Below are positions 56,546 through 64,000 of a stretch of DNA of 64,000 nucleotides, one piece after another. The notes below the pieces were generated by a model. That model worked only from the letters and a program-made list of their open reading frames with translations. It was not told the DNA's origin and searched no databases. The stretch spans positions 2,512,823-2,576,822 of the forward strand of contig CM035304.1 in NCBI GenBank assembly GCA_002900995.3, in the 5' to 3' direction. Position numbers and translations under genes: made by a program. Within the stretch, counting starts at the first letter, position 1. Each line of letters starts with the position of its first letter. Source of the DNA: Ganoderma boninense (taxonomy: Eukaryota > Basidiomycota > Agaricomycetes > Polyporales > Polyporaceae).

Positions 56546-57487
56546 TTACACCTCGTATCCCTCATGAAGGACTAGCCAATGATCAGGGTCAGACGCATGA
56601 CAGGAGAAGGAAAATACAGCACTCACGCTGTCGCTTGCGGTACAGCGCATACTTCTCGCTCACCCAAGAAGGGCGGCGCTCGCCAGGGGTAAGGGTAAGA
56701 TACATGCCGTTACGCACGGACATGAATTTAACGGAAACCCAGCACAAGTTGTCGTGGGCATTCACCTCCCAGATCCAGAGCTGGTAGTCATTAGGGGTGT
56801 AGTGATAAAACAGGTCACCGGGTTGGAGCTCCGAGTGGTCACGCAGGTTTGGCGGCGAGTCAATAAGCTTGTCGGAGGAGGACTCGAACCACGAGGTGAC
56901 GACGTTACCTGCAGACGACGACAGAGTACGCGAGCTGACTTTGCGCACCCATTGCTCGTTAACCTAGTATATTGTCAGGAATGTTTACGCGTGAAGTCTT
57001 CGCAGTTACTCACCTCGCTCGGCGCAGGGCTCAGCGAAGACAGCCGACTCATCGACTCCCAAAGCTCTGGCGTTTCAGATCGAGTCCGAGAGCGTGTGGC
57101 CGACGCAGAACTCGCAGCCGATGACGGAGGGGGAGTCGCGTCCCGAGACGTGTGTGAAACGGCGCGCAGTGCTGAGGCGGAGGAAGGCGTTGCGGTACGG
57201 CTACGAGAAGCCGCAGAAGCATGGCTTCCTGCCCGGAACGAACCGCGACGAGGGGTAGAGTCACTTGTGGAAGTAGAGGATCCACGAGCGGAAGACAATT
57301 GCCTAGGTGGGAGGGGGGAGGATAGGGGAGTGAAGTCGTCGGAAGCTAGGTCGTTAATGTCTGGAGAGAAAATGCGACCGCCATCCCGCGCCTTAGACGG
57401 AGTACGAGGAGTGGACGCTCGTTTCGGTGGAAGCGGGGTAGACATAGGCACGGTTTTGGCTGAGGAAGTGATCGTCGCCGTCGTCAT
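56546..57487 (-). CDS. paralogue C of the GDIF-WIW-PSW family, no TM seen
   Basis: ATG 57487 begins MTTATITSSAKTV, followed by a long Ser/Thr/Pro/Arg-rich region. A 50-nt intron (GTGAGT...ACTAG, about 57013-56964) follows. Exon 2 carries the domain: VTSWFESSSDKL, DSPPNLRDHSEL, QPGDLFYHYT, YQLWIWEVN, GMYLTLT and RPSWVSEKYAL. The last intron starts near 56626 (GTGAGT) in phase 1 after RQ. A short final exon LLHEGYEV ends at TAA 56546. Unlike A and B there is no N-terminal hydrophobic stretch, so this member may be soluble unless an upstream exon exists. The 57585-57920 frame just upstream is one candidate. Confidence 0.65.
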
Positions 57488-57584
57488 CAGATTCCACCTT
57501 TGGTAGGGGCAGTGCAGCGCGCAGCGACGACGGTGCTTCGTTTGAAGTGGGAAAAGAGCGAGGGACGCGAGAAAGCATGCCAAC

Positions 57585-57920
57585 TCAAGAGACGGAGGAC
57601 TCCGGGACCGATCCAGCCCTCTCGATCTTAGTAGCACTGTTGTCCCGGGATCGAGCCGGAGATGTGGCGGTCACGGACCACGACACGGTGGGAGCAGGTA
57701 AGGTCGGGGTATCCTCATCCTCCCAACGAGGGTTCAGAGTGTAGCGCTCGGGGATGGAATAAAGGGAGCCATCTCGGATGGTCGCACCGTTAGAACGACC
57801 AGTCTCCGCATTTGAGGACAAAGAGTCAGAAGGAGACGGAGGGTACTCTTCGGAATCGACAGAGCCAGTGTTCTCGCTGGTACTCAACTCCTCCATCTCG
57901 GCCGCCGCCGCCGCCGCCGC
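57585..57920 (-). CDS. acidic/Ser-rich 111-residue protein
   Basis: ATG at 57920 in the strong context GCCATGG, then a short alanine run (MAAAAAAAEMEEL), acidic Ser-rich sequence, and RYTLNPRWEDEDTP. Stop at 57585. It could be a separate small gene or the first exon of paralogue C, if an unrecognised intron bypasses the stop. The poly-Ala comes from a GCC/GCG triplet run. Confidence 0.45.
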   Translation of the reverse strand, partial: AAAAAAAEMEELSTSENTGSVDSEEYPPSPSDSLSSNAETGRSNGATIRDGSLYSIPERYTLNPRWEDEDTPTLPAPTVSWSVTATSPARSRDNSATKIERAGSVPESSVS

Positions 57921-58175
57921 CATGGCAGATGCGGCCCTACGGCAAGGATGAGCTCTATACCAAACTTCGTATGGCAAGAACCTCACCTTTGAATGCGACC
58001 AGAAGGATGAATGCCCCTGCTGGAGGTGGCGGTGGAGAAAGTGAAGCAGTGCCGCTGATGAACAAGCACGAGAAACATGAGCAACACCGACACTGGTACA
58101 GCGTATTCTTCCAAATGCGACGTGTGCTGGATCATGGCGTTGAAGTCCATGTGTGTGAGTTTGTGGCGAGTGTTG

Positions 58176-58245
58176 AGAGGTGAGGAGCGAAGAGGTGAGA
58201 AGCGAAGAGGTGAGGAGCGAAGAGGTGAGGAGCGAAGAGGTGAGA
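58176..58245. repeat. 15-bp minisatellite
   Basis: Four to five copies of GAGGTGAGGAGCGAA with A/G variation. Confidence 0.95.
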
Positions 58246-58534
58246 GGAGGAAGGAGGAACATCCAGAGGCGCAGCGAAGAGGTCAGCCGTCCTGAAAACA
58301 AAGAGCATTACCGTCAGACTCTGTTAAACAAAGAAACGAAGTGATGTAAGGGGAAGCCTCGTGGGCATCGCCACGCCACGATGCTAGCTGTCTGCTCGAT
58401 TACCTCGCTCGGCCCACGTCGGTTTTCTCGATAGCAGATGAGAGACACATCACCAGATAAGACACATCATCAGATCAAGTGTACATGGTAAGCAGCAAGG
58501 TCGTTCAACAAATCGAGTGTACATGGTAAAGGAT
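58246..58534. other. intergenic
   Basis: No gene seen. Two GTGTACATGGTAA-containing near-repeats occur around 58480 and 58520. Confidence 0.5.
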
Positions 58535-59789
58535 CTAAGCAGAAGCAATGCCGGCGGATGAATGTAACTTCTCCTCTCGAAGCCGACGCACGCTGCGTTC
58601 GATGCTAGTCAAGTGAACTTCAACCGGGATCTCCTGAGGGTCTGCAACGTACTCCGTAAGCCGGTCACGAAGGGCTTGAAGTTCAGCTTCGACACCCTGG
58701 AGCGTGTAACTGGCAGCCGCGACGTACGCTACAGCGACCGCACGGTAACGTTCAACGTCCTTCAAGACTTGTGCCCGGGTCCGAAGGTCTCGCAACCTGT
58801 CTTGGTTGCCGCCAAGGATTGTCCACAGCTCCCAGAGTAGATCGTCAATTGCCGCGTTGGTTGCGAAGGCCTCTTGAAGATTAAGCTGGTGGATCGTGGA
58901 AAGATCGTCCTCGAGGCGGTCTAAGGTCGCCATCGTTGCCATTGCCTCGACCACGACACGGGTGATTTGCGATGAGAACCCAAGCATAGAACCTCGGAAG
59001 GTCCACAGGACAGCCAAATTGACCTCTGTGCCCCCGCCTCGCTTGGCCGTTTCGATGCTCTCCAACGCGTACAAGTTGAAAGATGAGATACTGGATGTAG
59101 TGGACGTCAGTTTTGTCAGTGGTGGAGGGGGAGGAAGGAGCGCGCCTATCAATGGTGCCATGAAACCTTGCAGACAGTCTCTGAAGACCACGCGCCGCGA
59201 ATTTTGCATCCGCTGCGAAGTCGTTGAGGGCATCGGCAAGAACGTCCTTGATGGTGAGGTTGCTTGCACGAACGACTACGACCAAGTCCTTTACCGCGAG
59301 CTCTGCGTGCTTGATATTGATGGCCAGATTAATGCCGTTCTTCGAGTCCACGATCAACTCATCCAATACCACGTTTTGGATCTTGATAAGGCTGGGGAAG
59401 TCAGCGTACCGAACATTGACCATCGGGTCGAGACTTGATGGAGCGATATCGCAGAGGGGTAGAGCGGCCAAAACCGGAACATCGCAGGGAGAGGGTATCG
59501 TCGAGCGGACGACACGGACGAGGAAAGTACCAGACCCAAGGGAGAGGTAGGCAATCGCCAAAATAGCGACGAGGACAGCAAGCGGCAATTTCATGAGCAC
59601 AGCGACGGTGGAAATGAAGTCAACGACGTGCGACATAACCACACCGGCACGGCGTGTCAGATCATCGTTGGAGTTATCTCGAGGAGTCAAGCTCTAATAA
59701 GAATGTTATTAGCAAGTGAAATCGCCATTGCTCGAACGTAAACTTACTCGCTCAGGTGCCACTGGGGCGGGTTCGCTCTCAGGAGCCAT
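58535..59789 (-). CDS. one-TM protein with long helical region
   Basis: Exon 1 is ATG 59789 (MAPESEPAPVAPER). A 53-nt intron (GTAAGT...TATTAG) follows, then LTPRDNSNDDL and a membrane segment (LMKLPLAVLVAILAIAYLSLG). The extended helical part has LINIKHAELAVKDLVV-like sequence, DALNDFAADAKFAARG, DRLEDDLSTIHQL, DDLLWELWTILGGN, KDVERYRAVAVAYVAAASY and ERSVRRLREEKL. A frame change near 59150 is explained by a 79-nt intron (GTTTCA...ATCCAG) joining LQRLSAS to ISSFNLYAL. It ends at 58535. I believe similar proteins exist in polypores, with no known function. The helical array could mediate oligomerisation at a membrane. Confidence 0.7.
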
Positions 59790-60160
59790 GGTGGAACGTC
59801 TGAGCGTTGAAAACTAGAGGTTGAGATGGGTTGGATGGAAAGCTCTGTCGGTGGAACAGGGATGCAGTTTTATCTAAACAGAGAGCATTACAGAATGCTA
59901 TACATAGCGCTCAACGACCGTTTCGTAAGGATCCGTTTGATCGCAAAGACGAGCCAAGAGTGGGTGCAAGGAGAGAGACAATGATAAACGCGCTGCTGAA
60001 AGATGATACTATAACGAGAGCAAAAGCTATATAGCAAAGTCTAAGGCTTGGCCGATGTCAAAACAAACACAGGAGTTAACAAGGCGCGATAGATGGCCAC
60101 AAGATCACTCACCAAAAGGGAATAGGCTAATAGCAATGCGGGGATAGCCACATTCTCGAC
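59790..60160. other. intergenic
   Basis: Nothing supportable; probably the promoter of the one-TM gene on one side. Confidence 0.5.
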
Positions 60161-60686
60161 TTAATGCGGTGCAACTGAGACTGTCAAACGGCGAGAATGT
60201 GGCCTACCAAGAAAGACGACCAGGGAAAAGAGCTGCTCAATCTCGTTATCCTTGTTGATGATATGGGCTTTGAGGTTTGCATTCTCCAACTCGAGGCGCA
60301 AGACATCTGCAGAACCACGTCAGTCTCACGACAGGAGAACAAAGGTGAAAGGTGGTCGCTTACACTCCAACGGCACTTCGACCTTGATGCCCGACAGATC
60401 AGCGACGGGACCAGGATGAGCGCGAGGCGTTTGAGGACGACCTAGGAAACATGGAAGTGAATACAACCAATGCCAGCGTAATAAAACAGCAACGAGACTT
60501 GCTTGGGCGTTGGGAAGAATGTTGGTGGTGATGGTGGAGGTCGTTCTCATCGTCCCAGTCAGACGAGACTGAAGGCGGAGCATAGGGGGGTCTCGTCCGA
60601 GGTCGTGACTCGCCAGTGGCTCCAAGTTGTTGAGAGGTCCCGCTTGGTGACGAACGAGGTGATGGCTGAGGGGTGTCGGAAGGCAT
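60161..60686 (-). CDS. short coiled-coil protein
   Basis: ATG 60686 (MPSDTPQPSPRSSPSG) opens a Pro/Ser-rich N-terminus with an acidic/His patch (SDWDDENDLHHHHQH). An intron of about 60 nt ends near CCTAG (60443). An exon RPQTPRAHPGPVADLSGI follows, then a second intron (GTAAGC...TGCAG, about 60363-60308). The last exon is a coiled coil, LRLELENANLKAHIINKDNEIEQL. It stops at 60161. The exact first junction is unsettled. No catalytic domain. Confidence 0.5.
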
Positions 60687-61133
60687 CGAAGGCACGAACA
60701 CCAAGGTAGGGTAGAGTAAATCGACGTGGCACTGAGCAATATCGTACGCCTGGGGCCGTGTACGCATGTTTGGCGCCCTTGCGCCGTGATCGGACTCGGT
60801 CGGAGACGCAAAGCTCGCTTAGAGCGTGCAGTCGTTGGAAGGCGGCACGAGGCACTGGAAGACCGAAGACTGGAGATTGCTTGCACACGTGGGATGAGAG
60901 TACGCATTCATTGCGAGGGAAGATCGAGAGGCATTACATGAAGGAAAATCCGCTCAGTCTACCAGCGGGCAAGTATTCTACGTCTACGACAATGCCAGAG
61001 CTAGGTCCGATCATGGGCAGACCAGCCGTCGCTCGGCGAAGTCGATGAGAACAACGTTCGGAAAAAACTTCGTTTACAAATGCAGACAATGATACACACA
61101 GAGGGCCGAGGCTGCTGGCCGACCAGACTGCTG
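60687..61133. other. intergenic
   Basis: Overlapping short frames; nothing supportable. Confidence 0.5.
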
Positions 61134-62000
61134 TCAAGCACCAGTGAGAGTGGAGCTTGAAGAAGACGAGGACGAGCTTCGAGGGGAGGAGTTACCATCT
61201 GCGTTGCCGTAAACATGCGCGCATATTCTCAGCAGCGTCGTGACAATCTATCGAACAAGGAACATACCTGGCGCATGGTCTACATTGGCACAAATGACGT
61301 CCAAAAGGCCGTCGGGACCATGGGACGGGATGAACTGTCATATCAGACTCAACTTGTATGAGAGGTCAGCGTTGCGGTCCTCTTCCTCCGACCGAAGGTA
61401 GGCCAAAGTCGACGCAAAGTTCCAGAATTCCTGCTTGTCTTCGAAGCTCAGATGAAAGATTGTCTTGGTGCAGGTGATCTGATCCAGGCGCGTGAAGCTA
61501 GCACGTCTCTCGACCTTGACCGACATCAGACCCAATTACATTCGTTCCTAAATGTCAAGGATGACTCACGTCGTCGAACTTCAGGCTCAAGCCACACTCA
61601 GGGATGAGCATCTCGATGTCAGGACGAACAGGGTGGAGAGCAAGACCGCAATCCAATACCAAGCACACTGTCAGTCCGTCTGCCCAAATTTAATGTTTCA
61701 CTTCCGGCAAGTTGAGCTCGAGAAATTGACTCACAAATCTCGGGGGTGATCATCGCAAGAATGACGCGCACCGGCTGCCATTCTTGAACATTGCTAGGAG
61801 GTTCTTCCTGTCCCTGCCATAAGAAGGCGCACGACGTCGATAAATCCACAAGCGGAGCCCTTTGGAACGTTAGTATCTAAGCGGGGGGACGAAGTGGGAG
61901 ATGCCTGAAGCGACTCACTCAGGCATGAACGCGGAGCAGTCTGGAGGGCCGTTTCGGATGTGGATGTGCGGGACAAGAGCACATATCCAGGAGAAGGGAT
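61134..62000 (-). CDS. small protein, possibly PH-like, with an in-frame TGA
   Basis: Minus-strand exons join as DPFSWICALVPHIHI, APLVDLSTSCAFLWQGQ, EWQPVRVILAMITPEI, LVLDCGLALHPVRPDIEML, ECGLSLKFDD, VERRASFTRLDQITC and TIFHLSFEDKQEFWNFASTL. The last block (two strands, then an acidic-Lys turn and a helix) looks like the C-terminal half of a PH-like domain. After DLSYKLSLI comes an in-frame TGA at about 61344. The same frame then continues sensibly: QFIPSHGPDGLLDVICANV, an intron (GTATGT...CGCAG), and a poly-Ser end at 61134. So the last part is cut off by one nonsense codon or belongs to an alternative form. The 5' end is unresolved. Confidence 0.5.
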
Positions 62001-62427
62001 CTTATACGGAAGACCTTACGGAGGGCATCGTTGAATAGACTCGGGCCTCGGCAGACAATGGAGGCTGAAGCTTTGAGGGCCGAGTGGCGTGGTGCGTGAT
62101 GACTAAGCTCCGCCCCTGGTAGGAAAGGGGCCGCGGTTCGCATGGCAGCCACGCTCCCACGTGCTCCGTTCGTTCCCAAATCTCTCGGCCTTGCTCGATG
62201 GTACGTCTAAAGCAGCACTAGCGTTATTAACCTTTCGCATCCACCAAGCCAGATCCCCATGTGAAGCAAAGGGAAACGGCGACGTGCAAGTAACCCCTCT
62301 GATCACGGAACCTTGCAACCCCATACACGTCTCGACCTTCCCATGTTGGGTCAACGACAATACCCTTTGACACGTTTGGGAGTACTTAAAACTCTCATCA
62401 AGATCCGTGTTCGACCAGTTCACTCCC
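62001..62427. other. region between divergent genes
   Basis: It likely holds the first exon(s) of the minus-strand gene and the promoter of the plus-strand gene. Not resolved. Confidence 0.4.
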
Positions 62428-63254
62428 ATGTCTCACTGGTCCATTGAGTTAGTAATCATCGGTCATTTCCCTCCCTCACCATCTGATCGCTTTCAATCGG
62501 ACAGATTCTCGACGGACGCCGTCAGCGGTTACGCCTGGGGCAGGACCATCCAACAGGAGTTCGCGGCGTACGACGCCTGCCTCTACGTGTTGGTACACTC
62601 TAGAGGTCCAGGTACGACCCGCCAGCATATTTCGTCGGTACTTGATTGACACGCTGTGAATGCAGTTTATTTGACCATTGCTGAGCGGGGGTCCAGCGAC
62701 GTCCTCGTCCTCGACTTCGGGACGTTTTCGCAATCCGTCACCATCAAACGATGGGTAAGTCGTCATGCAAACCTTTCAAATCCATTGGTAACTTATCCCC
62801 ATTCTAGGGAGTGTCCCGCGTCACATATCGTGGGGATCATGGCGGTCTTTTCTTGGCGTTTCCCGATGAAACTTGCATGGAGGGATTCGAAGACTGCTGC
62901 GATCGCATCCTCGGCTTTCACCCCGAGGTTAGTGCCCCTCCGACGCTGAAGGAACTGCAAGATTTAGGAGTGGTCCCGCAGCAAAGGCTGGTCAGGAATT
63001 TCCTAGTCGGGCTTACCGATGATGATCGTACCGACCTCCTTTCGCCGACTTCCAGTCACGCCTCCTCTGCGTCGTCTGACGAGGAGTTCGACACCAGTGA
63101 GTCCTGTCATACTATTTAAATGCGTGCATAGGTAGAGGCACATACTTACCGTCAGTCTGGAATAGGTTCCTCTGTGTATACAGTCGATCCACTCTCTGAA
63201 GAAGATTTAGCCGCGATAAGCAAAGAATTGGGGGAGATGCAGGCCATAGCTTAG
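62428..63254 (+). CDS. hypothetical protein, possibly PH-like
   Basis: ATG 62428. Four exons join in phase through introns at about 62612-62665 (GTACGA...TGCAG), 62755-62808 (GTAAGT...TCTAG) and 63099-63166 (GTGAGT...GAATAG). The core reads YLTIAERGSSDVLVLDFGTF, VTIKRW, VSRVTYRGDHGGLFLAF and DETCMEGFEDCCDRIL: beta strands followed by a final helix, resembling a compact PH-like fold. The tail is Ser/Asp-rich and ends SEEDLAAISKELGEMQAIA. It is divergent from the 61.1-62.0 kb gene, whose core has the same strand-strand-helix order, so the two may be distant relatives. Confidence 0.6.
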
Positions 63255-63427
63255 GTTGCGTAGAAATATGTCACGTATTGGATAGTCGCAACGTCGCAAC
63301 ATTGTCTCTGAACTTTGTTCAACACCGGGAGTCCCATCACTCTGCGTGACGCCCCGCCACTCTACCCGACACCCCGCCACTCTGCCCAGCCGCCCGGCGT
63401 CCCGTGTCTCCTTCGCACATGTCTGCA

Positions 63428-64000
63428 TCAATTTGAGAGCCAAACCGTTCTGGCAGCGATGGCGGCAAGAATTAATGTCAAGAATGCGCCAAGTAGGCCG
63501 ATGAGGCCAGAAAGAAGTGTCTAGCAAGCGTAAATATCGAGTCTCGCAGATGAGCACACTGACACACCGGAAACCATTCGCACTTGAGCAGCCAAATGCG
63601 CCAGTTTAAGGGCTCCTTGCTACTCTCACCTGCGGGCATGCTGAGAGTTTGCTCTATGAGAGAAATGGACAGGATTGCGATACTTACGATCTTCCCCACA
63701 CCAGAGCGTGATGGCCATGGTCGTGTCTTCATTGACAGCGGCAGTAGCGAGGAGAAATCGGTCTCGGACAGCGTCGTAATGTGCCGCAAGTGAGAGGATC
63801 TTGTCTTCATCTGACAGACATTCGATTACGATGTGTCACAACGGGGATTCACGAGATTGAACGAATTCACCTTGGTGCAATAATGTTTGGTGCTTCCGGA
63901 ACGTCGTGGCGTCCCATACCACGACTTCACCGACACAACTTCCGCCAATTATGGCATTACCTCCATGGGCGAATAGAACGGGTACGGTGTGGAGCCTTCC
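63428..64000 (-). CDS. WD40 repeat protein with C-terminal membrane anchor (5' part outside the window)
   Basis: Reading inward from the right edge, the exons give VPVLFAHGGNAIIGGSCVG and EVVVWDATTF, a typical WD40 blade. Then come DEDKILSLAAHYD and DTTMAITLW, a second blade. After two introns (GTGAAT...TCAG at about 63870-63812; GTAAGT...CGCAG at about 63690-63630) and a short WRIWLLKCEWF exon, the last exon is a membrane segment, TLLSGLIGLLGAFLTLILAA, then a basic end, stop at 63428. It is a beta-propeller protein anchored by its C-terminus, probably a scaffold. The N-terminus lies beyond 64000. Confidence 0.8.

Noticed and set aside
61344..61346. Selenocysteine or reassigned UGA
   Set aside because: Fungi are not known to use selenocysteine, and other genes here use TGA as a normal stop. 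Mutation or sequencing error is simpler.

Overview
The window looks like a piece of a Basidiomycota genome, almost certainly an Agaricomycete. The coding genes are cut by many short introns of about 44-80 nt with GT(A/G)AGT-type donors and pyrimidine-rich acceptors. Protein families are fungal: a KDM3-type JmjC protein, a WD40 protein with a C-terminal membrane anchor, an agaricomycete integrase-core protein, and a sushi/Tf1-like chromovirus. Polyporales is only a guess. There are no rRNA genes, no intact tRNA and no CRISPR. Exon models were read by eye, so exon ends are approximate unless stated.

0-36 kb is a gene-poor, repeat-rich island. It holds a small Cys-rich gene (906-1281), a spliced DDE integrase-core gene (4400-5943), a Pol III tRNA-like relic (about 9.7 kb), a 31-bp near-perfect hairpin (15.64-15.73 kb), a multi-exon gene of unknown family (16.2-18.0 kb), a KDM3-like JmjC/zinc-finger gene (19.56-22.41 kb) and a five-exon HicA-like gene (29.07-29.65 kb). 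An 860-bp sequence occurs twice in opposite orientation (2488-3347 and 23744-24603), and the right arm carries an expanded array of 233-bp repeats. A 420-bp sequence is repeated directly at 7.7 and 30.2 kb.

36-52.5 kb is transposon territory. A decayed DIRS-like (tyrosine recombinase) retroelement lies at 36.1-37.6 kb, a conserved multi-exon gene at 38.1-40.0 kb and a Plavaka-like transposase N-terminus at 40.9-41.4 kb. A 100-N gap is followed by the 3' end of a chromovirus. A complete chromovirus lies at 45985-52515 with near-identical 460-bp LTRs, a 5-bp ACAAG target duplication, an 11-nt Tf1-like self-priming site and a GGGTTTC slippery heptamer at the gag stop. It sits just upstream of the ATG of a coiled-coil gene. 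A 523-bp MITE-like element separately interrupts that gene.

52.8-64 kb is gene-dense and looks like host sequence. It carries three tandem minus-strand paralogues sharing an unnamed domain of about 100 residues (GD[IL]F ... [LM]WI[WY] ... PSW[VL]) and a conserved phase-1 last intron. Two of the three have an N-terminal membrane segment. Next come a one-TM protein with a long helical region, a short coiled-coil protein, two small proteins that may share a PH-like fold, and a WD40 protein ending in a membrane anchor that runs off the right edge. Several of these are predicted single-pass membrane proteins, so the block may encode a membrane-associated set, but that link is inference.
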